Source: Isotricha intestinalis | Taxonomy: Eukaryota; Ciliophora; Litostomatea; Vestibuliferida; Isotrichidae | Assembly: GCA_023807065.1 (NCBI GenBank) | Contig: JAJJLU010003505.1 | Coordinates: 1-64,000 of the forward strand | Direction: 5' to 3' | Length of the DNA stretch: 64,000 bases | Shown: piece after piece, positions 19,859-31,500 of the stretch | How the letters are laid out: each line of letters opens with the position of its first letter | How positions within the stretch are numbered: position 1 is the first letter of the stretch | Notes under the pieces: model-generated | Told to the model about the DNA's origin: nothing | What the model saw: only the letters and a program-made list of their open reading frames with translations | Database searches by the model: none | Position numbers and translations under genes: made by a program

Positions 19859-22800
19859 ATGAGGAAAACAAGATCATTATATAAAGATGATATCTCATTT
19901 GACTTATTAAGAAAATCAAGAAAAGAAGATAATGATTATATGATGAAATTGCATTTTTCAAATTATAATACTTTTCAAGAAATGAAAGATTCCAAATTAT
20001 CCAAAGAGTATTTATCAGATTTAGTAAATAATTTAAAAGATTCATTAAATTTAGAAGATAGTAATATTTTTTCAGATAATAAAAAAGAAGAAGAAAGAAT
20101 TGATTTATTAAAAAATAAAATGAACAATTTAGAATTAAGAAATTTAAATTGTAATAAATTTAATTCTTGTAGTAATATAAAAAATCTCAATAAAAGTTTA
20201 AATTTAAATATAAATTTAGGAGTAGGTTACTTAAATAATAATGATTTAACTCATAGAAGTGATAAAGGATTTAAAAGACATACAATTAATAGATTAAGTA
20301 TTGATAACAATATTTTCAGAAAATTTTATTTTAGGAATAACCCTTCTGATATTTTAAACAATCACGTTTTTAACAATAAGAAAAAAGAAGCAGACAAATC
20401 GAAGAGTTCAAATGAAGAAACATATAATGAAAAACCAACTTTGGAATCAAATAATTTAATCCAAAAAAGTTCTTTAAGACGAAATGAAAGTAAAACAAGT
20501 AATTTTAATAAGAAAAATTTTATAAAAAAAACATCTTTTAGATCACCTATTTTTACAAAAAAAAATGTTAAATTTGATGTGTCAGTTGAAAATAAACCAA
20601 AAAGATTAAGTTTAGAAGAAAGATTGTCAAAACAAAATTTTTTAGAACCAAGAAAAACTCAAAGTAATAAAAACTTTGCTCAGGTTTTATATAATAATAA
20701 TGATTTTGATGTTGAAAATATGAAATTTAAAAAAACGCAATTAACAAATAGAAATATTATTGAATTAAATGAAATAAAAAATGATTTAAAGAAAAGTTTA
20801 GTTTTAAATAAAAAAGAAAAATTTAAATTATCAGAATTAGATGCTAAGTCTTTTCTTTATGATCATGAGGATAGTTTTGAAAGTTCAAAAGAAAAAGATA
20901 GTCAAAATGAATATGAGAAAAAAACTAAATTAGATAAAGAGAGAAATTACAGAGAATTACAAAGAAAAGGAATTGTTTATGATTCTTTAGATGATAATAA
21001 TGATTTTGAAGAAGATATTTCTATTTTATTTATTCATCCTGAATCTTTCTTTTTAACTATATTAGATTTTATAGTTTTAATGTGTATAATTTATAATTTA
21101 ATTTATATTCCATTATTTTTAGGTTATAATGATATATATTGTGTAATTGGAAATGATATTAGTATATTTACTATTATTGATTTATTTATTGATTTTATTT
21201 ATTTAATAGATTTAGTTCTACATTTTTTCATTGCTTTTTATAATAAGGATGATATGTTAAAAACTGAGTTACCTTTAATTGTTACTAATTATTTAAAAGG
21301 ATGGTTTATTGTTGATTTAATGAGTCTTATTCCCTTTAAAACTTTATTAAATTTTTTTGACACAAAATGTAATGACATTAATTTTTTAAGTTCTTATAAA
21401 TATTCAAATCAACTTTATTATTTGTTAATTTGCATGAAATTATTTAAAACTTTAAAAATATATGATAATAGATTCTGTGAATTTATGGATGAGCATTTAG
21501 ATAAATATGTACATTACAATAATTATTCTGGCTTTTATTTAGGAAGTTCAATATTTTTTTTTACGATTCATGTTGTTACATGTATACTTATATTTATAGG
21601 AAAAAATGATTATCCAAGTTGGATAATTAAATTTGGATTTAGTGAATATAGTTTCAGTCAATTATATTTTTTAGGAATCTATTATATAATCACAACAGTG
21701 ACCACTGTTGGTTATGGTGATTTAACTTGTGTAACTCCAAAAGAAAAAATTTTTGGAATAATGATAGAAATTGTTGGTATTGTAGCATATTCTTATATAT
21801 TAACATCAATAAGTAATTATGTCAAAAGTATAAATGATGCTGAAGAAGAATATTTTAAAAAATATAAAATATTAGAAGATATTAAACTTAATTACAAGGA
21901 TCTTTCAGAGGATTTATTTGATAGAATTAACAGATACATTAAAAATAAACAAACCAATGAAGACCAAGAAAAAAATTTAATAGAAGAACTACCTATAACT
22001 CTTAGAAATACACTTGTATATAGTATGTATGAACCAATAATTCTTAATTTTGTATTTTTTAAAAATTTTGATAATAAAGATTTTATAGTAAAAGTATTAT
22101 TTTGTTTTAAACCAATTTTAGCGATAAAAAATGATATTTTAATTAAAGATGGTGATTTTGTTGAAGATATAATTTTTGTTAAAAAAGGGAAAATTAGTAT
22201 AGAACTTCCTGTTTTGTTAAATCCAAATCAACAAGTAACTTCAAATTTAATCGGCTATAATACTATAAATGCAAATACTCGTTCTTTAACAACTCAAAGT
22301 AGAAGATTTGATAGATTTCTAAATAATTTTCTCCAAGATAAGGAAGATAGTAATGATGAAGAAGAAGAATTAGAATATCAAAATGTAAAATTGTTAGATA
22401 TAAGAAGAAATGAACATTTTGGAGATGTTTTAATGCTTTCTAATGAAAGAAGTCCTTTAACTGCTATTGTCAAATCAAGGAAAGCAGAATTATTTTATTT
22501 AAATAAAAAAGATGCCATTGATATTTCTCATGATTTTCCTCAAATTTGGTCTAAAATTCAAAAAAACAGTTTTTTTAATATGCAACAAATCAAAAAATTA
22601 ATGTCTAAAGTAATGAAACTTTTTTATAAGGCAAAAGGAATTTATAAAAAAAATGAAAATTCAATTTCATCATGTTCAGAAGAAGATATATCTGATCAAG
22701 AAAGTGAATATCCAAAAACTGAAAATAATTCACAATCTATGGAAAATAACGATGATAAAAAAAATATTAAAAAAATACAAAATTTAAAAACAATAAAAGA

Positions 22801-23830
22801 AGCAACAAATTTTGAGGATTCTGGAATTTCAAATACACTTTCGAAAATAGATAAATCAACAATTACAAAAAATAATTTAGATTTTACAGTGGAAAATAAT
22901 GTAGAAAGTATCTTTGATTCAGATTCTAGTCATTTTAATAAGAATTATTCAATAAGGGATAATTGTACAATTAAATTGGAGAATATTTCAAATAGAAATA
23001 TTGATTTTTCTAATATTTTTTCAGGAAGTGAAACTAATAAAAAAACAATAAATGAAACAAAAAATTCCACTCCTTTTAAACCTTTTGAAATTAATGATGA
23101 AATATACCCAAATGAAATTCAAGATTTTATAAATTTTAACAGTAATGAAAGACTAAAAAATAACTTTGATTGTGAAAATCTGAATATTATTAATAAAAAA
23201 TTTTCTAAATCAAAATCATTAGATAAATATAATAATAATTTAAATCTATCAATTTGTTCAACTGAAATTTCGTTTTCTATTTCAAGTAAATATGAAAATA
23301 TAGATGAATTAAGTGATTATAAATATTCAAAAACCCCGGTTTTAAGAAAAAAAATTAAATATTTATTAAAAGCTTTTGAAAATGAATCTGAATTTGATTT
23401 TAATAAATATAAAATCAACAAAAATATTTTAAAAAAAACAAATATATCAATTGATTCTTTTAATAAAAATAAAAATAATACAAAGAAAACTATTTCATTT
23501 GAATTAAATAAAAAAAAGAAAAAAATTCAACATACACAAAAAAAATCATCTGATAATGTAATAACCTATACATCTTTAAAGAAAAATCCAAATTTAAATT
23601 TTTTAGAAATCATTAATGACAATATAGAAAAAAATTTGAATATTACAGAAGATGATCTTCCTAATTTTACACAAATATTTCAAAATTTTATTGATAAAGA
23701 AAAATTAATTAATAATAAAGAACTTGAAGTTGAAAAGGAAGAGTTAAATAAAAAACTTCAAAGGATTAGAACAATAAAATCTCAACATAAATCTATAAAA
23801 AATAATTATAAATTTGAAGATTCAATTTAA
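19859..23830 (+). CDS. Cyclic-nucleotide-binding-domain K+ channel
   Basis: 1323 residues. The first ~390 are hydrophilic and Asn/Lys/Ser-rich. Six transmembrane helices follow (about 395-665), with the pore signature TTVTTVGYGDL near residue 615, the K+ selectivity filter. After a C-linker (about 660-720) comes a cyclic-nucleotide-binding fold (about 740-900), with ILIKDGDFVEDIIFVKKG near its start and NEHFGDVLMLSNERSPLTA in the binding-cassette region. A ~70-residue acidic insertion splits the fold. The S4 segment (LLICMKLFKTLKIYD) has few positive residues, unlike strongly voltage-gated relatives. A ~400-residue disordered tail ends the protein. The family (CNG/HCN/EAG-like) sets membrane potential in ciliary and surface membranes. 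Cyclic nucleotide binding is uncertain. Confidence 0.9.
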   Translation: MRKTRSLYKDDISFDLLRKSRKEDNDYMMKLHFSNYNTFQEMKDSKLSKEYLSDLVNNLKDSLNLEDSNIFSDNKKEEERIDLLKNKMNNLELRNLNCNKFNSCSNIKNLNKSLNLNINLGVGYLNNNDLTHRSDKGFKRHTINRLSIDNNIFRKFYFRNNPSDILNNHVFNNKKKEADKSKSSNEETYNEKPTLESNNLIQKSSLRRNESKTSNFNKKNFIKKTSFRSPIFTKKNVKFDVSVENKPKRLSLEERLSKQNFLEPRKTQSNKNFAQVLYNNNDFDVENMKFKKTQLTNRNIIELNEIKNDLKKSLVLNKKEKFKLSELDAKSFLYDHEDSFESSKEKDSQNEYEKKTKLDKERNYRELQRKGIVYDSLDDNNDFEEDISILFIHPESFFLTILDFIVLMCIIYNLIYIPLFLGYNDIYCVIGNDISIFTIIDLFIDFIYLIDLVLHFFIAFYNKDDMLKTELPLIVTNYLKGWFIVDLMSLIPFKTLLNFFDTKCNDINFLSSYKYSNQLYYLLICMKLFKTLKIYDNRFCEFMDEHLDKYVHYNNYSGFYLGSSIFFFTIHVVTCILIFIGKNDYPSWIIKFGFSEYSFSQLYFLGIYYIITTVTTVGYGDLTCVTPKEKIFGIMIEIVGIVAYSYILTSISNYVKSINDAEEEYFKKYKILEDIKLNYKDLSEDLFDRINRYIKNKQTNEDQEKNLIEELPITLRNTLVYSMYEPIILNFVFFKNFDNKDFIVKVLFCFKPILAIKNDILIKDGDFVEDIIFVKKGKISIELPVLLNPNQQVTSNLIGYNTINANTRSLTTQSRRFDRFLNNFLQDKEDSNDEEEELEYQNVKLLDIRRNEHFGDVLMLSNERSPLTAIVKSRKAELFYLNKKDAIDISHDFPQIWSKIQKNSFFNMQQIKKLMSKVMKLFYKAKGIYKKNENSISSCSEEDISDQESEYPKTENNSQSMENNDDKKNIKKIQNLKTIKEATNFEDSGISNTLSKIDKSTITKNNLDFTVENNVESIFDSDSSHFNKNYSIRDNCTIKLENISNRNIDFSNIFSGSETNKKTINETKNSTPFKPFEINDEIYPNEIQDFINFNSNERLKNNFDCENLNIINKKFSKSKSLDKYNNNLNLSICSTEISFSISSKYENIDELSDYKYSKTPVLRKKIKYLLKAFENESEFDFNKYKINKNILKKTNISIDSFNKNKNNTKKTISFELNKKKKKIQHTQKKSSDNVITYTSLKKNPNLNFLEIINDNIEKNLNITEDDLPNFTQIFQNFIDKEKLINNKELEVEKEELNKKLQRIRTIKSQHKSIKNNYKFEDSI

Positions 23831-25605
23831 TACAAATAAATTGATATATTAAAAAATGTTATTAAAAGATGGGAAAAAATGTGATTAACAGTATATTTAA
23901 TTATAAATAAAAAGTAATTAAAATGTTTAATGTGTGAATAGAATCTAATACTTGAATTATATTGAAAAATAAGGATAAAATTTCTTTAAAATAGATATAT
24001 AAAATATAAAATAATGTAATGATTGTAAAAAAAAAATAATAATTTAAATAATTTTAAATAATAAAAATTTAAATATGATACAATAAAATGTGATTTCAAA
24101 ATAAAAATGAAACATTTAAAAATAATGAAAAAAAAAGAAAAGTGATAAAAATATTTTAATAAGAATAATGATTGGAAAATAAGTAAAGGAGGAAAAAAGA
24201 AATATGAGAATAGTAATAAAAAGGAAAGAAAAGAAAAAAAAAGATATATAGAAAAATAAAAAATGAGAAAAATTGGGAGTGGAATATTTTTTTGGCATAT
24301 AAAGAGTGATATTTTGGGTGATATAGAGTATGAGATTCATAAATGAGATATTATTATGAAAATTATTTTTAAATTGAAAAATATTATCTTATTCAAAATG
24401 ATTTAAAATAGATTTTTATAATAATAAAATAAAAAATAATTTAGAGAAAAATATACATTTTGTTTCCAAAATGATGTTAATAATTCAAATTAAAGTTTTT
24501 AGTCCTTATAATCATATTTTTCATTTTTCTTGTTTAAGAAATTATATTTAAAAATATAAATATTTTTTGTCCTAATTATAAATATGTTTTAATTAATAAA
24601 AATATTGATTATAATTCTTGTCAAATTAAAGAAGAATTATCATTTGTAGTATTGATAATATAAAAATAATTAAAAGATATAAATAATAGTGAAGAAAAAG
24701 AATTTTAGAAATTTAATTTATTGAATATTTATTATTCATTATAAAGTAAGTAAAAATATCTTTAATTTTATTTTAAAAGAAATATATCTTCAATATTTGA
24801 TTAAATAAATATTCATAGTAAAATAATTGATTATAATTTATATAAAAAATATTGAAACATTAAAAAAAAGTTAAAAATAATTAACAAAATTAATTTTCTT
24901 TTAAAAATACTCTAATTTAACATTAATTTAAAATATGATTTATCTATGTTTATTATTTAGATTTATTTTTTTTAAGCATTCCTATTAGTTTTGTTCCAAC
25001 AATAATAGTTTAAATAAACTTCATAATTAAAATATTTATTTATTTCATTAATACTTTATTAATTGATTTTGTACATTTTTATCTTCTAATATATTATTAC
25101 TTCTATTCCTTTTATTATGTCTTCTAATAATTTTCTGAATTTATACTTTTTTGTTTGTTAAAACCTAATAATTAATATTAGATTTTTAATAACATTAACA
25201 TTATCTCAATTTATAAAAAAAGAAAATAAATAATTTAATTTATAGTATTCAATATTTTATCTTTATAATTACAAATTAAATTTAATCTTTAACAATTTCT
25301 TTATCATAATTTAATTTCCATTTTATTTCCATTAATCATCAAAGCGCTTTCTTCTTCAAAATCAAATAATTTTTTTCTTTAATTTCCAAATACCTTAAAT
25401 TAAAATTTTTATGAATAAAATTTCATTTAAATTTTTAGGACTTGACTCTATAAAAGACTTATTTTCTTCTTTTAATTTGTTTATTTTTATTTTTTAATTT
25501 TTTGTTTTTCTTTTTTTTAAATATTATTTAAAGTTAAATTTAATTTTTTTCATTTAGATTTTTTCATCTCTTTATTTTTTTCTTTAATAATTTTTATAAC
25601 TTATA
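23831..25605. other. Long gene-free spacer (1.8 kb)
   Basis: The longest stretch without a convincing gene apart from the relic region. One minus-strand frame at 24116-24340 is F/I/S-rich low complexity. One plus-strand frame from 24484 looks protein-like only if TAA/TAG are ignored, and its stop density is what A/T-rich random DNA predicts. No RNA gene or repeat seen. It may hold long untranslated regions or promoters of the channel and VPS37-like genes. Confidence 0.4.
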
Positions 25606-26103
25606 ATGACAGAAAGTTTATTCAATGATAAAACTAAATTTATAGAAAAAGATTTACGAACTAAATCTATTGACGAACTGTTATTTATTTATTATAATGT
25701 TGAAAAATATGTTTTCGAAATAATGGAAGATGAAAAAGAAGAAAGTTTAAATTTATTTGAAAATCTAAAAAAAAATATTAATGATTTAGACAATAATAAT
25801 AAAGAATATAAAAATGTTTTAAAAGAAATAGATGATTTGAATTCTAAATTAATTGATAAGGAAAAAAGTATTGAACAATTATTAAATGAAAAATTGGATT
25901 TGGAAAAAAAAAATTCAAAAAAATTTATATATGATTTATTAACAAAAAAAATTGATGAAAACTATAAAAAACCAAAAGAAGAACTTGTTAAAGATTTTTC
26001 TCAAAAGAAAATTTCTTTTCAAGAATATATTCAAAAATTTAAGGAATTAGGTTCTAAATATTTTTATTATAATAATCTTGCTCAACAACTTGAAAAAGTT
26101 TAA
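25606..26103 (+). CDS. Small coiled-coil protein, possibly VPS37 (ESCRT-I)
   Basis: 165 residues. An N-terminal stretch (KSIDELLFIYYNVEKYVFEI) leads into a coiled coil of about 80 residues. It ends in a compact helical segment near residues 120-165 that includes KEELVKDFSQKKISFQEYIQ and a YFYYNNLAQQL end. The length, the early leucine-rich helix and the C-terminal 'F..G.I....F...Y...R..Y' style pattern resemble the Mod(r) domain of VPS37. VPS37 is the ESCRT-I subunit that helps sort ubiquitinated membrane proteins at endosomes. Identity is low by eye, and a generic coiled coil is the alternative. It is convergent with RSP3. Confidence 0.5.
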   Translation: MTESLFNDKTKFIEKDLRTKSIDELLFIYYNVEKYVFEIMEDEKEESLNLFENLKKNINDLDNNNKEYKNVLKEIDDLNSKLIDKEKSIEQLLNEKLDLEKKNSKKFIYDLLTKKIDENYKKPKEELVKDFSQKKISFQEYIQKFKELGSKYFYYNNLAQQLEKV

Positions 26104-26221
26104 ATAAATTTTAAGCATTCCATAACAAAAGTAAAGATCAATTTTTTTTAAAATAAAAAAATTTAAATAAAAAAAAATTCAATTGAATTAGTATTATATA
26201 TATTTTTAATCAATTAAAAAT

Positions 26222-28351
26222 TTAATCTTTATTCTCCTCTTCTTCTTCTTCTTCATCATCTTTAGGCATTCCTACTTGCATTTCAACAATTTCTTTTTGA
26301 TAAATTCCAGCTAATTTTAAAAGTAAACCAGAAATAAATTTTCCATAATCATCATTAAGAGTATTATAAATATTGTCTTTATCATCCTCAAATTTATAAA
26401 TAAAATCAACACAATCTAAAAAATTAGTTCTAAATACTCTATCGAAATTTTTGTTAATACAAATAATTTTTAAATTATCAGAAACAGTAGGCATCATTAA
26501 AGTTTTTTCACAATAAAAATGTTCAAAATTTTGTGGTTTAGCTTTTTCTTTTTCTTCTTTTTTCTTTTTTTCAAGAGCTTTTTTTAAAGCAGAAGAACCA
26601 ATTGAAGAAGAAGCCATAGGATTTTTTTTAACTTCTTTTTTATTTGGATTGTCAATAGGAAATACTTCTTGAATTAATAAACAAATACATTCTAAAGGAA
26701 TTTCATCAAAAGATAAATCTCTTTGAATAAATTTAACTACTCCAAAATCTGTTCCTTCTTTAAATTTATTAATTAATAAATAAAATATTTTTTTGTAAGT
26801 ATCTTTTACTTTATCTAAACCAATTTCATTACATATATCAAAAAAGTAATTTAACATATCATCATTTATAAAAGTATTATCATAAAAGATATCTAAAATT
26901 TGTTTGAATTTATTTTCATCTTCTGGTTTTATTATATCTTCAATTGTTTCTATTCCTTCATCTATTTCTTTATATTTTTCTAAATCTTCATTTTTATAAA
27001 CAAAAAAAATTGGATGAGATTTTTCAATATAAACTTCAATGATTTTTTTTATTTTTTCATCATTTAAAAAATCTGGAATCAATTTATTAATCATTTCTAA
27101 ATATAAAGCAAATTGACCTATTGGACCTCCAATTGTTGTTACATTATTTTCTTTTTGATAATAACCATTTATATCATAAATAGCATCAATTCCATTTTCT
27201 AACCATTCTGATTTTTTTACTAATTCTACTTTTAATTTACTACGAATAGCATTCAAAATTTTCTCATGTTTTCTTCTTGCTCTTTCTTCTTTCTTTCTTC
27301 TAATTTCATCTTCTTCTCTCTTTTTTAAAATTTCTGCAATTCTCTTATTTTCTTTTAATCTTTCTTTTTCTTTTAATATTGCATTTTTATGTTTTTCTTT
27401 ATTATTTTTCAAATATTTAAAAGTAAGCATTTTTTGTAAATTATCAACAACTTTATAATCATTCAAACTATAATTTTCAGCTAAATCTTGTAAATCTGGT
27501 AATAAATCTGTGAAAAAATCATTGTTTTGTGGATTTTTAAATACTGCCCTTTCAGTTAAAGAATCTTTAGTGTTAGATAATAATCTAGAAATGTATTTTT
27601 TTGCAATAGTTCTACAAGTTAATTTTTGTTGAAACATTTTAGTCATATTCAATCTTTTAATTTTATTCTCTTTCTTCATTCTCATATCATCATATCTTTT
27701 CTTTTCATTATTTTCAATATCTTTAACTCTATTACTGTCTTCTAAATTTATATTTTTATATTTTTCTTGTTGTTCTTTCATTTCTTTGATTTCTTCTTCT
27801 TCTAACACTTCTCTTCTAGATTCTTCTAAAGTTTTACTTAAAATAATATGAACAAGAGGTTCTACTTCAATATCAAAATTAAATAAATCACCATCTTCAA
27901 TTTGAGTTTCAACATCAATACCAGTTTTTTCAGGCCAAATTAAAGGCTCTTGTGGTTTAGGAGGTAAAGGATCAGTTTGAATAATTTCTTCAAAAGTTAT
28001 TGGTTTAGGCATTTCTGTAGTAGTTACTTTTTCTGTAAAAATCCCGAATCCATCATAATTTACATTTTTTATATTTTTGCTTGGATGAGAATATGCTTTA
28101 CTTAATTGAGTTTTATCCATTGGAAAATTGTTGCTATATGTTCTATTTGAACGTTTTTTTATTGAAGGTAATTGATTTTTTTGATTTTGATTCTGCTCAT
28201 TAAAATTTGAAGATGTTACATATACTACTCCAAAGTTATGACCACGACGAAGACGAGGATCAGTTACAAAATTATATGTTAGTTTATTTGATGGATTATA
28301 TGCTGTTTTATTTGGGATTACATTTGTTCCAAAGTTAAAGGGAGATGTCAT
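26222..28351 (-). CDS. RSP3: Radial spoke protein 3 with long C-terminal extension
   Basis: 709 residues. RSP3 is the stalk protein that anchors radial spokes to axonemal doublets and acts as an A-kinase anchor. The N-terminus has TDPRLRRGHNFGVVYV, matching the family's 'D.R..RG' motif. The core reads EKTGIDVETQIEDGDLFNFD then IEVEPLVHIILSKTLEESRR (about residues 145-185), the conserved dimerisation and AKAP helix region, followed by a charged coiled coil to about 400. The remaining ~310 residues (WLENGIDAIYDINGYYQ onward, with GGPIGQFALYLEMINKLIP) look globular and helical and are not part of the short classical RSP3. The C-terminus is a run of acidic residues. The gene is intact, and no intron is needed. 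Confidence 0.92.
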   Translation of the reverse strand: MTSPFNFGTNVIPNKTAYNPSNKLTYNFVTDPRLRRGHNFGVVYVTSSNFNEQNQNQKNQLPSIKKRSNRTYSNNFPMDKTQLSKAYSHPSKNIKNVNYDGFGIFTEKVTTTEMPKPITFEEIIQTDPLPPKPQEPLIWPEKTGIDVETQIEDGDLFNFDIEVEPLVHIILSKTLEESRREVLEEEEIKEMKEQQEKYKNINLEDSNRVKDIENNEKKRYDDMRMKKENKIKRLNMTKMFQQKLTCRTIAKKYISRLLSNTKDSLTERAVFKNPQNNDFFTDLLPDLQDLAENYSLNDYKVVDNLQKMLTFKYLKNNKEKHKNAILKEKERLKENKRIAEILKKREEDEIRRKKEERARRKHEKILNAIRSKLKVELVKKSEWLENGIDAIYDINGYYQKENNVTTIGGPIGQFALYLEMINKLIPDFLNDEKIKKIIEVYIEKSHPIFFVYKNEDLEKYKEIDEGIETIEDIIKPEDENKFKQILDIFYDNTFINDDMLNYFFDICNEIGLDKVKDTYKKIFYLLINKFKEGTDFGVVKFIQRDLSFDEIPLECICLLIQEVFPIDNPNKKEVKKNPMASSSIGSSALKKALEKKKKEEKEKAKPQNFEHFYCEKTLMMPTVSDNLKIICINKNFDRVFRTNFLDCVDFIYKFEDDKDNIYNTLNDDYGKFISGLLLKLAGIYQKEIVEMQVGMPKDDEEEEEEENKD

Positions 28352-28528
28352 TTAAGTTATATAAATTATTTATTTATTTGATCTATTAAATTTAATTTTT
28401 GTTTTAAAAATTTTTCATACGATTAATTATATAAATTCACAAATTTAAAACTTAAATATTAATTTTAGTTCTTTATTTACTTTTTTATTTTGAAAATATA
28501 TAATTTAAAAATCAAAATTTATACACAA

Positions 28529-31500
28529 TTAAATTTCAAATTTATAATTAAAATTTGCACTATTATTTCTTTTTAATTTAATACCTTCACTTTTAATAGA
28601 TTCATCATCAAGTTTAAAAACATTGATATTATGAATTTCATTATTTAATTTTTTCTCTTTAACTTCTTTTTTTTCAGGTGAATTTTTTTCAGTTTCTAAT
28701 CTGATATTTTCACAATTAATTTCATATTCTTTGTGTTCAATTTCACTGTTTTCATCTCCAAAATCAATTTCATCATTTTCATTAATTGGTCTTATATTTT
28801 TAAATCTAACCATAGGAACATTATCTTCAATAACAGAAGGAGCAATTTCACTAAATCTTGTCATTGTATCAAAATTAATTGAGCCTTCAATCATATTATT
28901 ATTTACAAAAGATATATCTGTTAGTATTGTTTGATTAGTTTGATTTATACTTGATAAACTAGAACTTCTATATCCTATAAAATTACGTTCAAATGTTATT
29001 TGACCTATTTCATTCGTAACACTTAAAAATTTATTGTTAAATATTTTTTTCTTTTTCTTCTTATTGTCTAATTTATTTTTTGCATTTTCAATCTCAGTAT
29101 TTGTAATAAATACAATATTAATTTTTCCTTCATTAGAATTTTCATAATCTAAATCATTTATATCTTTAATTATATTTTCATAAGGGAGGAAAAATTCATA
29201 GTCTAATTTATTAATAGCAAAATACCAAATACAATTCCAAAACAAAGGAGTAAATTGCATTTTAAAATTATTAATATCTAATTTGGTTCCATATTCCCTT
29301 AAAATTCCGTTTTTAACATTAACTTTAATATTATATGGAGAATGTAATACTACTTCATCAGTTGTTGAAGTTTTACCTTCTATACCAAAAAAGTTTCCTT
29401 GAGTATTTAATTCTTTTCCAAATCTCACCATTATTTTTGGTAAATTACAATGACCATTATCACAAGATACCCACATAACATCATTTTTTATATTCGTAAA
29501 ATTTATACATAAATCATATAAATTAATTAAATTTTGACATTCAATACATTGATCAAATTTATAAAATTGAACTTGAGACGTTAATACATTTTTTTCACAT
29601 TCATTTTTAAATGTTCTTTTTCTAAAAGATAAAGGTGAATCATAAGAATTAAAAAATAATTCATCTTTATTTTTTATTAATTCATCACTTATTAATTCTT
29701 TTATTTGTTGTGTATCTAACAACTTATTGATTATATCATATATAAATGTACTTGGATGTAATTTAAACATTATTAATTTTTGATATAATTTTAATATCAT
29801 TTGTTCTTCTTTGTTTTTATTTAAAACATCAAACAATAAATTAAAAATTTCCATTTCATGATGAATGACTTTATCAAGAACATTGATTAATTGATTAAAT
29901 CTATATTTTCTTTCTTTTTTGTCAAAATACCAAAATGAAAAAGCCCATAATTCCAACCAAGTTAAATAAATATAATTTTTCATTTCTATTTTGTGAATTT
30001 TATAACTTCCTAAATAAGATTTTGAAATAATATCAGTTGAAATTAAATCAATTTCTTCTGAAAAATCAGGAGGAGGAGAATATTCATTAATACTATTATT
30101 GTTAAAGAATAAATCTAAATTCAAAATTGGAAAAAGTAAATAAGTAAAATTAACTCTTTTATTTTTTGAAATTGAAATTTCTTGACCAAGTAATAATTGA
30201 GTAAAAGAATCTTTTGATAATTTATCTATTTCTTCTTCTGATAATTCTCTTGTTTTTTGAACTGCATAAATATTAGTTCTTTTATAAGCATTTGTGGACA
30301 AAAACATTGTATCTTCTTTTCTAAAATATTTTGTTCTATTTTCCTTATCTATCAATTCATCTTTCATTAATAAAATTTCTGACATTTCTAAATTATTTTT
30401 CGGTATCATTCTTTTATATACTAATTCTGAAAACATATTAGATTCTGTTAAAAATTTTTCATAAAATTTTCTTTCACTTGAATGATCATTTAAAAATTGT
30501 TCAACTTTAAATAATGTATGAATATTAGCATTTTGAATATCTTCATTTGATTTAAAATAGTCTTCATTCAAATAATTTTCATAATCTTTAATAATTTCTA
30601 AGTGAAAATCAAAAAAAATTTTTGAAAATTCAGCATTTAAAATTTCTTCAGGTACTTTTTTGTCAGAAACAGAATACATATATTTTTTAATATCTTTTTC
30701 AAGCATATATCTAGCATCATAAGGTAAAGGAGGCATTTCTTCATCAGAAAATAATTTTGTTTTTCTTTCTTCTATATCAACGATAAAGAAATTGGAACCA
30801 TATATTTCTATTTCATTATCATCAAAAAAACTATCTTTATATTTTTCGTTGATTCCAAACATAAAAGGTGAAATACTTTCTAAAGTTTTATAATTTTCTT
30901 TAGGTAAATAACTGATAATTTGATGTGGATATTTATAAGGAAAAATTAAGGAAATAAAAGCTAAAAGTACTTTACATAAAATATTTAAATCTGTTGAAAA
31001 AAATAATATTTTAGATTCATAATATATTTGTCTAATAATTTCAATGATAGTATCAAGATTAAACCATTGATAAATTTTTTCTAAATTGACATGAACATAA
31101 GGAATTTTATTCATTTCATTTGTTGTTAAAGTTAATTTTTTATTAAGTAATAAATATTCAATAGTATATAATCCTCTTGGAGGAACAGGAACTTCAATAA
31201 TTAAATTTTCTATTATTTTTTCAATTGGAATTTGAGAGGAAGAAAAAATAACACATTGATATAAAGAATATAGAATTTGTTGATGAATATTAATATAAGG
31301 ATAAACTGAAATAACACAAATACACTTTGGTATATAATAAAATTTACTTTTATAAAAAGGACTTCTTTTACTAGTTAATGGGACTTTACTTTCATAACTT
31401 GTAGAAATATTATTTACTGAATCAGCAGAAGTTTCATTAAGTGAAGAACACATATCAATTTTATCTTTTAATTTCTTATATTTTATTACTGATTCATAAA

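Noticed and set aside
24116..24340. 74-codon minus-strand frame with a hydrophobic, F/S-rich product.
   Set aside because: Low complexity from A/T tracts; no start context or similarity.
24484..25230. A plus-strand stretch that reads like a continuous protein if TAA and TAG are taken as Gln.
   Set aside because: The number of TAA/TAG and TGA triplets in it is about what 80% A/T random sequence gives, and intact genes here use TAA as stop and CAA for Gln. Codon reassignment is not supported.
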